The notes below the pieces were generated by a model. It saw only the letters and a program-made list of their open reading frames with translations. It did no database searches and was not told the DNA's origin. A DNA stretch of 64,000 nt, taken from positions 1 through 64,000 of the IMG/VR virus record IMGVR_UViG_3300044701_003269, one strand, 5' to 3'. The translations under genes were made by a program, and so were the position numbers. The DNA comes from a virus. Each line of letters opens with the position of its first letter. Position 1 is the stretch's first letter. Positions 24,829 through 32,455 of this stretch are shown piece after piece.

Positions 24829-25619
24829 TGGATAATAACAAGTCAACATTTAAACTTAAAGGCCTTCCTCAAATCTATTGGATAAATTTGGATGCAGATA
24901 CTCACCGCCGCGAGTATATGGAAAAACAATTTGAGTATTGGGAAATTCAAAATCATACACGTATTTCTGGTTATGATGGGAGGGAAGATGATGTGTCCAG
25001 TCATCTTAAAGGAAGAATCCCCGATAATGTAAGTCAGAATGAGTTGGGATGTTGTATGTCCCATCTTAAAGCAATCAAACATTTTTATGAAAATACGAAT
25101 GATGATTACTGCCTAATTCTTGAAGATGATGTTAATCTTGATATGGCAAAGTATTGGAATTTTACTTGGACGGAATTTTTCTCACTTATCCCGTATGATT
25201 GGGATTGTGTGCAATTAACTACAATTTGTACTGGAGATATTCACGTCAAATTGCATTTAAAGTTTATTAATGACTTTTCTGCGGCAATCTACCTCATTAG
25301 TAGACATCATGCATCTAAACTAATGAAACATCATGTTCGTGGTGATAAGTATAAACTTGATAATGGCGTAAAACCAAGGGCAGTTTCTGAAGATACAATT
25401 TTAGAAACTGGTAAGACTTATACTATTCCTCTTTTCTTATATAACTTGAATATGGGTTCTGCTATACATATGGATCACCTTAGTATTTTCCATAAAGGGC
25501 CTCATGATGCTTTACTAAATTGGTGGCAACAATCTGGAGCAGATGTTGACATCAGAGAATATATGAATTATGATCCATATCTTGGTAGGATTACCGAATC
25601 ATCTCAGAAAGCCACTTGA
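24828..25619 (+). CDS. Glycosyltransferase family 25 (LPS biosynthesis type)
   Basis: The 263-aa protein follows the GT25 pattern: IYWINLDADTHRREYM at the N-terminus, ELGCCMSHLKAIKHF and CLILEDDVNLD, with the acidic EDD motif. Such enzymes add sugars to lipopolysaccharide or glycoproteins. It is the last gene of the cassette and its stop overlaps the next promoter. Confidence 0.88.
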   Translation: MDNNKSTFKLKGLPQIYWINLDADTHRREYMEKQFEYWEIQNHTRISGYDGREDDVSSHLKGRIPDNVSQNELGCCMSHLKAIKHFYENTNDDYCLILEDDVNLDMAKYWNFTWTEFFSLIPYDWDCVQLTTICTGDIHVKLHLKFINDFSAAIYLISRHHASKLMKHHVRGDKYKLDNGVKPRAVSEDTILETGKTYTIPLFLYNLNMGSAIHMDHLSIFHKGPHDALLNWWQQSGADVDIREYMNYDPYLGRITESSQKAT

Positions 25620-25644
25620 CAAAAAACCAAGTCGCCTTTAAACT
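25616..25644 (+). promoter_or_regulatory. Promoter before the porin gene
   Basis: TTGACA and TAAACT are 17 bases apart. ACTTG and CAAGT form a small inverted repeat across the -35 region, and CTAAATAA overlaps the -10. Confidence 0.7.
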
Positions 25645-25712
25645 AAATAAGTACTTAAGAATTCTGTTGTAATTCTTAATCTTTGTCCTATAGTACAAAC
25701 AAACAACAATCT

Positions 25713-27182
25713 ATGAAATTCTTTCAACAACTGATGCTTGCACCTGTTGCTCTGGGAATGGTTGCTCCTGCTGCGATGGCCGCAGAACTTAATATGAATG
25801 GAGTCAACCAATATGCTTCCCAAGAACAGGTAACAAGCGTTACCCAATTTTCTGATGTGCAACCAACCGATTGGGCATATCAGGCACTCAGCAACCTAGT
25901 AGAGCGTTATGGTTGCGTTGCTGGTTATCCCAACGGCACTTTCCGTGGTGGTCGTGCAATGACCCGCTATGAGGCAGCAGCACTTCTCAATGCTTGCCTT
26001 GACCGTGTAACTGAAGTTACTGATGAACTCAAGCGTCTTGCTAATGAGTTTGCTGCAGAACTCGCAGTTCTCAAGGGTCGTGTAGATGGTCTGGAAGCAC
26101 AAGTTACTACACTTGAAGCTCAACAGTTTTCCACCACTACCAAACTCCGTGGTGAAGCAAACTTTGTTCTTGGTGGTGTTGATGATTACCAAACCAAAGG
26201 TGGTGACATCACCCGCACCGCATTCAACTATGATCTGCGTCTGAACCTGGATACTTCATTCACTGGTAAGGATCTGCTTCGCACTCGTCTGCGTTCTGCT
26301 AACTTCAGCAGCAATCCTTTCGGTTCCAGTTCTTCAATCTTCAAGCTTGATAAGGCAGACGGCACTGTAAGCGAAGTTGGTAACAATGTAGTTATCGACC
26401 GTCTGTTCTATCAGTTCCCTGCTTTCAATAACAAAGCAACCATCACTGCTGGTGCTCTGGTTCGTAACACTGAGATGGCTTGGATTCCTTCGGCATATGA
26501 CTCCAAGATTCTTGACTTCTTCCAAGTAGCAGGTGCTCCTGGTGTTTATAACAAGGCAACTGGTTCTGGTTTCGGTATCCAGTATGGCAAGAAAGGTCTT
26601 GTTGCTGGAATCAACTATGTAGCACAAAATGGTGCTGATAGTTCCACTGGTGAGTTTGACCGTTCTGGTGCTCTGAATACTCTGGCACAAGTCGGTTATC
26701 GTGGCACTAACTGGGGTGCTGCTTTCGGTTATCGTTATGGAACTGAAGGCACCCGTGTTCGCACTTACAATGGCCTTGATGGTGCTTCAGGTGCTCTGGT
26801 TCCTGGTCAAACCTCTAACGGTTATGCTATCAACGCATACTGGGAACCCACCCAATCTGGTTGGGCACCTTCTATCTCCGCAGGTTATGGTTGGAACACT
26901 GTAAGTAGCACCCAAAGTGATGCTACAAACAGTCAGTCCTGGTTTGCTGGTCTCACCTGGGATGATGTGTTTGTTGATGGTAACTCTGCTGGTGTTGCTA
27001 TCGGTCAAGCACCTACTGGAGAAAATCTTGAGAAGTCCACTCTTCTTGAAATCTTCTACAAGTATCAAGTGTCTGATAACATCAGTGTCACTCCTGCTAT
27101 CATCTATGGTAGCGACAATCAGCGTCTTGCTGGCAACTCCTCCAACTGGGGTGGCGTGATTCAAACTACCTTCAAGTTCTGA
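25713..27182 (+). CDS. Cyanobacterial-type outer-membrane porin with SLH domain
   Basis: The 489-aa product is a SomA/iron-uptake-porin type protein. A signal peptide ends at about residue 23 (AMA). An SLH domain follows (about 44-98, FSDVQPTDWAYQALSNL to AMTRYEAAALLNACL), then a coiled coil (about 100-135) and an OprB-like beta barrel ending in a C-terminal Phe (TTFKF). The Phe terminus is needed for outer-membrane assembly. The DNA is GC-richer than the glycan cassette just upstream, like psbA and pstS, which suggests capture from a host. ATG 25713 is chosen because the signal peptide starts there. Confidence 0.93.
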   Translation: MKFFQQLMLAPVALGMVAPAAMAAELNMNGVNQYASQEQVTSVTQFSDVQPTDWAYQALSNLVERYGCVAGYPNGTFRGGRAMTRYEAAALLNACLDRVTEVTDELKRLANEFAAELAVLKGRVDGLEAQVTTLEAQQFSTTTKLRGEANFVLGGVDDYQTKGGDITRTAFNYDLRLNLDTSFTGKDLLRTRLRSANFSSNPFGSSSSIFKLDKADGTVSEVGNNVVIDRLFYQFPAFNNKATITAGALVRNTEMAWIPSAYDSKILDFFQVAGAPGVYNKATGSGFGIQYGKKGLVAGINYVAQNGADSSTGEFDRSGALNTLAQVGYRGTNWGAAFGYRYGTEGTRVRTYNGLDGASGALVPGQTSNGYAINAYWEPTQSGWAPSISAGYGWNTVSSTQSDATNSQSWFAGLTWDDVFVDGNSAGVAIGQAPTGENLEKSTLLEIFYKYQVSDNISVTPAIIYGSDNQRLAGNSSNWGGVIQTTFKF

Positions 27183-27204
27183 TAATCCACTCATAACTTG
27201 AGTT

Positions 27205-27233
27205 AAAGCACTCCATTACGGGGTGCTTTTTTA
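27205..27233 (+). terminator. Terminator after the porin gene
   Basis: AAAGCACTCC pairs with GGGGTGCTTT (one T-G pair) around ATTAC and is followed by a T run. Confidence 0.85.
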
Positions 27234-27236
27234 TTG

Positions 27237-27267
27237 GTTAACCAAAACCTTAACCAAACCTTAGTGG
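27237..27267 (+). promoter_or_regulatory. PHO-box-like repeats before pstS
   Basis: Three 8-base direct repeats read GTTAACCA, CTTAACCA and CTTAGTGG, with spacers of 4 and 3 bases. Cyanobacterial PHO boxes are tandem CTTAACC-like octamers with 3-base spacers, bound by PhoB/SphR. This suggests host control under phosphate stress. Confidence 0.72.
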
Positions 27268-27328
27268 ACTTTAAGATTGTCTTTTGATATTATTGATCAT
27301 GAAGTCAATTCACTTCTAACAACTTTTT

Positions 27329-28291
27329 ATGAAACTCAAACAAATTTTTGCTGTTGGTCTAGTCGCTGCTCCTACTGTTGCTCTTGCTGGGCCTACTATT
27401 AATGGTGCGGGTGCTACTTTCCCCGCTCCAATTTATCAACGATGGTTCCAAGATTATGCACGAACTACTGGGAATAGGGTTAATTATCAGTCCGTTGGTT
27501 CTGGTGCTGGTGTTCGTCAATTTATTGCGGGCACAGTTAACTTCGGAGCAACCGACGAACCAATCAGTTCAGCAGACGCCACCAAAGTAAAACGTGGTGT
27601 CGTTCAAATTCCTATGGTTGGTGGAACGATTGCTGTTGCCTATAACAAACCTGGATGCTCCCTGAAACTGACCCAGAAGCAAACTGTAGATATTTTTGCT
27701 GGACGCATCAAGGATTGGAAAGCACTTGGATGTGCTGCTGGCCCTATTCGTACCGTATATCGTGCAGATGGTTCTGGAACCACTTATGCGTTCACTAATT
27801 CTCTAGATGCTTTTGGTGGATGGAAAGCAGGTGTAGGTAAGTCTGTAAAGTGGCCTACTGGTATTGGTGCTAAAGGTAATGAGGGTGTGTCTGGTAGCAT
27901 TCGCCAAACCCCAGGTTCTATTGGTTATGTTAATACTGGATTTGTAAAAGCAAACAAACTCCAAGCAGCAGCAATTCAAAATAAGGCAGGTAAGTTTGTT
28001 CTTCCTACCGCTGCTTCTGGTTCTGCTGCTCTGAATGGTATCAAACTGGACGCAAACCTTGCTGGCGAAAATCCGAATCCTGCTGGAGCAACCGCATACC
28101 CAATTTCAACTTTGACTTGGGTTCTTGCTTACAAGACTGGTAATGGTTCTAACACCACTGCTATTCGCAACGCACTCAACTATGCTCTGAGTTCTAAGGC
28201 ACAATCACTTGCTGATGACCTTGGATATGTTCCTCTGAGTGGTTCTATCCTTAACCGAGCACGGATTGCCGTAAACCGAATCGGTCAGTAA
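27329..28291 (+). CDS. pstS: Phosphate-binding protein PstS
   Basis: The 320-aa periplasmic protein binds phosphate for the host Pst ABC transporter. A signal peptide ends near residue 20 (VALA). Phosphate-site motifs are visible: GAGATFPAPIYQRW near the N-terminus, SVGSGAGVRQF, FGATDEP and YRADGSGTTYAFT. The length is normal for cyanobacterial PstS. It follows a PHO-box-like element and ends in a terminator whose loop holds the next promoter. Confidence 0.95.
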   Translation: MKLKQIFAVGLVAAPTVALAGPTINGAGATFPAPIYQRWFQDYARTTGNRVNYQSVGSGAGVRQFIAGTVNFGATDEPISSADATKVKRGVVQIPMVGGTIAVAYNKPGCSLKLTQKQTVDIFAGRIKDWKALGCAAGPIRTVYRADGSGTTYAFTNSLDAFGGWKAGVGKSVKWPTGIGAKGNEGVSGSIRQTPGSIGYVNTGFVKANKLQAAAIQNKAGKFVLPTAASGSAALNGIKLDANLAGENPNPAGATAYPISTLTWVLAYKTGNGSNTTAIRNALNYALSSKAQSLADDLGYVPLSGSILNRARIAVNRIGQ

Positions 28292-28307
28292 ATCTAAACA
28301 AAACCTT

Positions 28308-28335
28308 AAGGGATGCTTGACATCCCTTTCTTTTT
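28308..28335 (+). terminator. Terminator after pstS, loop contains the next -35
   Basis: AAGGGATG (28308-28315) pairs with CATCCCTT (28321-28328) around a 5-base loop and is followed by a T-rich run. Confidence 0.85.
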
Positions 28336-28345
28336 GCTATATAAT
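28317..28345 (+). promoter_or_regulatory. hli promoter nested in the pstS terminator
   Basis: TTGACA (28317-28322) begins in the terminator loop and TATAAT (28340-28345) follows after 17 bases that include the T run. Confidence 0.85.
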
Positions 28346-28372
28346 TGTGTAACAATTCGTAATAAAGCGAAA

Positions 28373-28582
28373 ATGACTGTAACTAAAAACGAGTTCGGGC
28401 AAATGAATATGTTTGCCAAAGAACCTTCGATGTATATGACCAAGGAAGACCTTGAGCGTTATGGCATCGAACCCTATGCTGAGAAAGCGGAGAAAATGAA
28501 TGGACGCTGGGCTATGGTCGGTATTGTTGCTGGGGCTATTTCTTACGCTCTCACTGGCAACCTCTTCTTTGGAGTAGTTTGA
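28373..28582 (+). CDS. hli: High-light-inducible protein
   Basis: The 69-aa product has one membrane helix with the Hli chlorophyll-binding signature EKMNGRWAMVGIVAGAISYALTG. It protects thylakoid photosystems under light stress in the infected host. ATG 28373 lies about 20 bases after the predicted transcription start. Confidence 0.94.
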   Translation: MTVTKNEFGQMNMFAKEPSMYMTKEDLERYGIEPYAEKAEKMNGRWAMVGIVAGAISYALTGNLFFGVV

Positions 28583-28585
28583 GAC

Positions 28586-28614
28586 TTGACAATGACTTCA
28601 CTTTTGTTTACAAT
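28586..28614 (+). promoter_or_regulatory. Promoter before ferredoxin
   Basis: TTGACA and TACAAT with 17-base spacing, beginning in the stop region of hli. Confidence 0.78.
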
Positions 28615-28678
28615 GACATCCGTTGCCTTCTTCGTTTTGTTGGCAGCATCCGTTGAAAAAATTTGTGAGACTTACTAA
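28592..28678 (+). CDS. Possible membrane micro-peptide before ferredoxin
   Basis: The frame encodes 28 hydrophobic residues and its stop overlaps the ferredoxin ATG (TAATG). The start lies inside the promoter, so it would need read-through from hli or a later start at 28613. Low certainty. Confidence 0.3.
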   Translation: MTSLLFTMTSVAFFVLLAASVEKICETY

Positions 28679-28971
28679 TGGCCACTTTTAACGTTACTCT
28701 TCAAACCCCTGACGGCACTGAAACTACTATCGAATGTGCTGACGACCAATACATTCTTGAAGCTGCTGAAGAAGCAGGTATTGACCTTCCTTATTCTTGT
28801 AAGGCAGGTGCTTGCTCTTCGTGTGCTGGTAAAGTGATTTCTGGCGAGATTGACAATGAAGAGCAATCTTTCCTTGATGACGACCAGATGGCAGATGGAT
28901 TTGCACTTCTTTGTGTTGCTTATCCAAAGTCTGATTGTGTCATTCTCACCGAACAGGAAGAGAACCTGTGA
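28678..28971 (+). CDS. petF: Plant-type [2Fe-2S] ferredoxin
   Basis: The 97-aa protein has the cluster cysteines in CKAGACSSC and the fourth Cys in ALLCVAYP. It carries electrons from photosystem I and could feed phage bilin or nucleotide enzymes. Length and sequence pattern are typical. Confidence 0.95.
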   Translation: MATFNVTLQTPDGTETTIECADDQYILEAAEEAGIDLPYSCKAGACSSCAGKVISGEIDNEEQSFLDDDQMADGFALLCVAYPKSDCVILTEQEENL

Positions 28972-29243
28972 GTGCTGATATGCTAGGGCAATTTGCAATT
29001 GCCCTTGAGAAACTTGGATGGGATGCTTATGATGAACTCTCTGTAGAGATTGGAGGAGTTGCAGTAACAGGAACTGCTACTAGTCCAAATGCAAATCCAA
29101 AATGGGCAAAACCATTTGGAACCATCACTTATCAAAACGATGCCTTTATCGTTATTAAGAATAAGTCAAGGAACCCTGTAGTTCCTTCTACCCCAAATCC
29201 TGAACTCAAACAAAAACACCCTTATCAAGGAGAAAAACAATGA
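28968..29243 (+). CDS. Conserved cyanophage protein, 91 aa, GTG start
   Basis: GTG 28968 overlaps the ferredoxin stop as GTGA and has AGGAAG at 28955-28960. The product begins [21 protein letters not shown]. Similar short proteins are found beside photosynthesis genes in cyanophages, from memory. Function unknown. Confidence 0.65.
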   Translation: MSADMLGQFAIALEKLGWDAYDELSVEIGGVAVTGTATSPNANPKWAKPFGTITYQNDAFIVIKNKSRNPVVPSTPNPELKQKHPYQGEKQ

Positions 29244-29347
29244 ACGAAAAAGCTGAACGTATTAATGGTTGGGCAGCAATGCTTGGTATTGTTGCCGCAA
29301 TGGGCAGTTATGCTGTCACTGGTCAAATCATTCCTGGTATTTGGTGA
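29240..29347 (+). CDS. hli: Short high-light-inducible protein, 35 aa
   Basis: The short membrane protein keeps the Hli core ERINGWAAMLGIVAAMGSY. AAGGAG (29228-29233) precedes the ATG, which overlaps the upstream stop. It is a minimal member of the family. Confidence 0.9.
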   Translation: MNEKAERINGWAAMLGIVAAMGSYAVTGQIIPGIW

Positions 29348-29348
29348 T

Positions 29349-29492
29349 ATGAAGTGTAAAGTGCAGTTATACGTAGCAGGTAAGGTTTTCTACGAAACAG
29401 TAGAGGCAAGAGATTATCAAGATGCAAGGGAAACTGCACTTGCACGGAATCCAAAGGCCAAAGTTGTTGGAGTTACTGCTGTTTTTGATTAA
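29349..29492 (+). CDS. Small conserved cyanophage protein, 47 aa
   Basis: The product contains DYQDARETALARNPKAKVVGV, a pattern seen in short cyanophage proteins. It starts two bases after the hli stop. Confidence 0.6.
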   Translation: MKCKVQLYVAGKVFYETVEARDYQDARETALARNPKAKVVGVTAVFD

Positions 29493-29497
29493 TAACT

Positions 29498-30070
29498 ATG
29501 TTTAATATTTTTAAAAAAGAAAAAACGACTAGGGAGGTTCCTATGCGTAGAGAAGGATATCAAATTCCTCAAGTAGAATTTGTATTCCGTGAAAACGGAG
29601 AATTTGTAAATCGCACATCTTCAGAACTTTTCGATGGGAAGCGTGTTGTCATTTTTAGTTTGCCTGGTGCTTTCACTCCTACTTGCAGTGCCTATCAGCT
29701 ACCTGGATTCGAAGAGAAATACGAAGACTTTGTTGGTAGTGGCATCGACGCTATTTACTGCATCTCTGTTAATGATGCGTTTGTGATGAATGCTTGGGCT
29801 CAAGACCAGAACATCAAGAATGTCCAACTCATTCCTGATGGTAATGCATACTTCACCCGTTCGATGGGACAACTAGTAATGAAGTCCAATCTTGGTTTCG
29901 GTGAGCGTTCTTGGCGTTATGCTGCTGTGGTTAATAACGGACAGATTGAGAAACTATTCGAAGAGCCTGGTAAGCGTGATAATGCCAAGGAAGACCCTTA
30001 TGGTGAGACCAGTCCAGAAGCAGTTCTGGAATATGTGAAATCTACTGTTCATGAACCAGTAGCAGTTTGA
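29498..30070 (+). CDS. Peroxiredoxin (Prx5/AhpE-like)
   Basis: The 190-aa enzyme reduces peroxides. The peroxidatic Cys63 is in PGAFTPTCS, and a conserved Arg lies in GERSWRYA. It joins dps and glutaredoxin as oxidative-stress genes. No clear ribosome binding site is seen before ATG 29498. Confidence 0.88.
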   Translation: MFNIFKKEKTTREVPMRREGYQIPQVEFVFRENGEFVNRTSSELFDGKRVVIFSLPGAFTPTCSAYQLPGFEEKYEDFVGSGIDAIYCISVNDAFVMNAWAQDQNIKNVQLIPDGNAYFTRSMGQLVMKSNLGFGERSWRYAAVVNNGQIEKLFEEPGKRDNAKEDPYGETSPEAVLEYVKSTVHEPVAV

Positions 30071-30073
30071 GAG

Positions 30074-30098
30074 AAGGAGGGTTTATCCCTCCTTTTTT
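30074..30098 (+). terminator. Terminator after peroxiredoxin
   Basis: AAGGAGGG (30074-30081) pairs with CCCTCCTT (30087-30094) around TTTAT and a T run follows. AATAAATA (30099-30106) comes directly after. Confidence 0.87.
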
Positions 30099-30129
30099 AA
30101 TAAATATAATGCAGGGTTTGGATACTATA

Positions 30130-30828
30130 ATGCTCATAGATCTTCATAACTTCTTTAAATTTTACGACGATAAAAATCCAAAGCACGTTGCTGCGGTAGA
30201 ACAATTTGAAAAGGATTTGCTTCTGAAAGCCCAAGAGTTGATGCAGGATGATGCCAACTGGGTGAGAATTTTTAGAACCAAAGAAGATAAACCCCAAGCA
30301 AGTATTTTGCCCGTTCCTTTTTATCCACAAACAGATAATTATAGAGATGCAAATAGAACTTGCAACTCTTCTTCTTGTGCAATGTGCCTTGAGTATTTCA
30401 AACCTGGTACACTAAAAGGAGCTAAAGGCGACGACGCCTATGTACAAAAAGTTTTCCAAATCGGTGACACAACTGATCACTTGGTTCAGACCAAAGTTCT
30501 TGCGTCATACGGTATCAAATCCAGTTTTTCCTACAGCCTTTCTTTTGCTGATCTTGATAGAGAGCTTGCCGCTGGTAGACCTGTTGTTATTGGTATTCTT
30601 CATCGCGGTTCTCTATCTAACCCCACAGGAGGGCACATGGTAGTTGTAATTGGCAAAACCCCTTCAGGTGACTATGTTGTTAATGACCCATACGGCTCAT
30701 TGAATGATGGATACACTGGGTCAGTTAATAATGGTAAAGGTGCTGTATACAAGCGTTCTGATTTATCCCGTAGATGGTGTCCAAAAGGAAATGATGGTTG
30801 GGGAAGAATCTTTGATGTAAAAAAGTAG
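30130..30828 (+). CDS. C39-like cysteine peptidase, with a -1 frameshift into a lysozyme
   Basis: The 232-aa zero-frame product resembles Peptidase_C39_2: PVPFYPQTDN, then NSSSCAMCLEYF (candidate Cys), PTGGHMVVVIGK (His) and VVNDPYG. Such domains cut peptide bonds, here probably peptidoglycan stems. ATG 30130 fits a late start after AATAAATA better than ATG 30109. The gene ends GTA AAA AAG TAG: the heptamer A_AAA_AAG overlaps the stop region, and a pseudoknot follows, so part of the product should be a 392-aa fusion with the next gene. Confidence 0.85.
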   Translation: MLIDLHNFFKFYDDKNPKHVAAVEQFEKDLLLKAQELMQDDANWVRIFRTKEDKPQASILPVPFYPQTDNYRDANRTCNSSSCAMCLEYFKPGTLKGAKGDDAYVQKVFQIGDTTDHLVQTKVLASYGIKSSFSYSLSFADLDRELAAGRPVVIGILHRGSLSNPTGGHMVVVIGKTPSGDYVVNDPYGSLNDGYTGSVNNGKGAVYKRSDLSRRWCPKGNDGWGRIFDVKK

Positions 30829-30891
30829 AGTCAACACCACAATCCAAAATCCCTCAGTGTGGTGTTGACTTGATTAAAGAATTTGAGGGAT
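30819..30891 (+). promoter_or_regulatory. Programmed -1 frameshift signal (slippery site and H-type pseudoknot)
   Basis: Slippery heptamer A_AAA_AAG at 30819-30825 is in the correct frame. After a 5-base spacer, stem 1 pairs 30831-30841 with 30858-30868 (11 perfect pairs). Loop bases 30849-30856 (ATCCCTCA) pair with 30884-30891 (TGAGGGAT), giving stem 2 of 8 perfect pairs. The -1 frame starts at 30825 and runs into the lysozyme. Confidence 0.9.
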
Positions 30892-31307
30892 GCCATTTAA
30901 ATGCTTATCCCGATCCATTAACTGGTGGACTTCCTATTACTATTGGTTGGGGTTCTACAAAAGATTTCAATGGACAATACTTCAAACTTGGTAGAAAAAT
31001 AACTCAAGAGTATGCAGATAGACTATTAACATTTGACCTTGAGAATAGATTTCTTCCATCACTTCAAAGAATTCCTTATTGGGGAGAAATGTCAGATGGA
31101 CAAAGAGGCGCTCTGCTCAGCTTCGCTTATAATCTTGGTGCCGGTTTTTACGGTGGTTCTAACTTTAATACTATTACTAAATGCCTAAAAAATAAAGAAT
31201 GGTCTAAAGTCCCTGATGCTTTATATCTTTACCGCAATCCTGGAACTAACGTAGAGAAAGGACTTGCTCGCAGAAGAGTTGCAGAAGGTAAACTTTGGTC
31301 TTCATAA
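30825..31307 (+). CDS. GH24-type lysozyme domain, reached by -1 frameshift
   Basis: The frame has the T4-lysozyme pattern: IKEFEG (catalytic Glu), YPDP, TIGWG, then QRGALLSFAYNLG and GLARRRVAE. It is open from just after a stop at 30813 and lacks a normal start: the only candidate, TTG 30870, cuts close to the catalytic Glu and has no ribosome binding site. The region 30825-30869 encodes a plausible linker. Together with the frameshift signal this argues for a fused endolysin. Confidence 0.9.
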   Translation, partial: VESTPQSKIPQCGVDLIKEFEGCHLNAYPDPLTGGLPITIGWGSTKDFNGQYFKLGRKITQEYADRLLTFDLENRFLPSLQRIPYWGEMSDGQRGALLSFAYNLGAGFYGGSNFNTITKCLKNKEWSKVPDALYLYRNPGTNVEKGLARRRVAEGKLWSS

Positions 31308-31351
31308 TTTGTTACAATTGATAAATAGTATTATCCAATACTGCCGAATAA

Positions 31352-32131
31352 ATGCCACACGAGACCTGTAATAATACAGATCATGTGGTCTTACTTCAGA
31401 AGCTGGACAAGATGATACTTGTCGCAGAAGCGTCAGAGTATGAATTAGGATTTCGTAGACGACTTCAATCATTTCGCAATCTTTTGGTAATCCATGCTGC
31501 GAAGACAAAAGACCTAGGCGAAGCAACAAAAGAAATAATAACGAATCATAGAAAAAGAATACTTGCTTGGGGCATACCTATTACATTAATGTTTGGAGCA
31601 CCCTATTTTATTCTCACTAAAACTGATTGGTTGATGCAGAGACCAATTATTTGTAAAGAGTTCCCTACTAAAAATAAATTACATCCAGGCAAACTTGAAG
31701 TTTGTGTGAATGGTGTAACCCATCCATATAGACCTTCTAATGGTGATGCTGAATTAGACATTACTTTTATGAGAACTCACTGGGAAAGAGTTCAAGCAGA
31801 TGTGACTTTTTGGATTGCCGACGAAATTGCTAACAAGACCGTTGATTATTCTGGTGAATATAATATTCAAAGAATTAGAACTTATAACTCTAGAGGTATT
31901 CTGGTAAGTGATAGGGAGAATGAAACAAGTTCTTGGATTGAACCAGTAGTCCCAGATGATATGAGATTGCCTATGTGGAACTGGGTATATGAGAATAGAG
32001 ATTTATTTCATGTAGAAAGAAAACCACTCGATGAAACAGTGCAGAAGTTTTTTAGTAGTTTAGGTGCTCTTATTGCTACTGCTGGTTCCGCAGGTATCAC
32101 AATCTATAGATTTATCAAGGCTGGACTTTGA
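31352..32131 (+). CDS. Membrane protein of unknown role, 259 aa
   Basis: GATAAATA (31320-31327) precedes ATG 31352. The protein has one hydrophobic segment near residues 72-90 (ILAWGIPITLMFGAPYFIL) and another at the C-terminus (about 235-255). The middle is soluble. It follows the endolysin genes, so a lysis role is possible but not shown. Confidence 0.55.
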   Translation: MPHETCNNTDHVVLLQKLDKMILVAEASEYELGFRRRLQSFRNLLVIHAAKTKDLGEATKEIITNHRKRILAWGIPITLMFGAPYFILTKTDWLMQRPIICKEFPTKNKLHPGKLEVCVNGVTHPYRPSNGDAELDITFMRTHWERVQADVTFWIADEIANKTVDYSGEYNIQRIRTYNSRGILVSDRENETSSWIEPVVPDDMRLPMWNWVYENRDLFHVERKPLDETVQKFFSSLGALIATAGSAGITIYRFIKAGL

Positions 32132-32302
32132 TTTTTTATTGGCAGCATCAACTCCAAAGGTTGCTAGAGCAGAAGTAAATACGGATGCTATAAAAGTAGC
32201 ATCCATTTTTTTTAAGTAGTCCATATAGTTCAAAGTTAGTAAAGTTGCAGACCATCCAAGAATTGCCAATCTAATTACTGTAAATGAACTTATGTTTTTC
32301 AT
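32060..32302 (-). CDS. Two-span membrane protein, last gene of the - strand operon
   Basis: The 80-aa product has two hydrophobic segments (about 9-25 and 35-52, ATFIASVFTSALATFGV) and a Lys/Ser-rich tail. Its 3' end overlaps the 3' end of the + strand gene at 31352 by 72 bases. It resembles a small cyanophage membrane family; holin-like is conjecture. Confidence 0.6.
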   Translation of the reverse strand: MKNISSFTVIRLAILGWSATLLTLNYMDYLKKMDATFIASVFTSALATFGVDAANKKSKSSLDKSIDCDTCGTSSSNKST

Positions 32303-32454
32303 TTTAACTTTCTACCTCTTTTAGCAGGTCTACGAATAAAACGAATTATTTCTGGCGGTTGTTTTTTGGGAATAGGTCTCCTGTTCTCAAGCATTATTCC
32401 ATCATTTGTTAGTAAACGAATTAGAACTAAGAGTGATAAAACTTTTCTTTTCAT
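32299..32454 (-). CDS. Small basic protein, 51 aa
   Basis: The ATGA overlap with the downstream gene supports it. The N-terminus is hydrophobic and the C-terminus is Arg/Lys/Pro-rich (RRPAKRGRK). Function unknown. Confidence 0.5.
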   Translation of the reverse strand: MKRKVLSLLVLIRLLTNDGIMLENRRPIPKKQPPEIIRFIRRPAKRGRKLK

Positions 32455-32455
32455 T

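Noticed and set aside
30831-30868. The 11-bp inverted repeat as a terminator
   Set aside because: There is no T tract, it lies between two parts of one function, and its loop pairs downstream as a pseudoknot.
30867-30872. TTG start for the lysozyme as a separate gene
   Set aside because: It lacks a ribosome binding site, lies in the stem of a perfect pseudoknot region and trims the linker; the frameshift explains the frame better.
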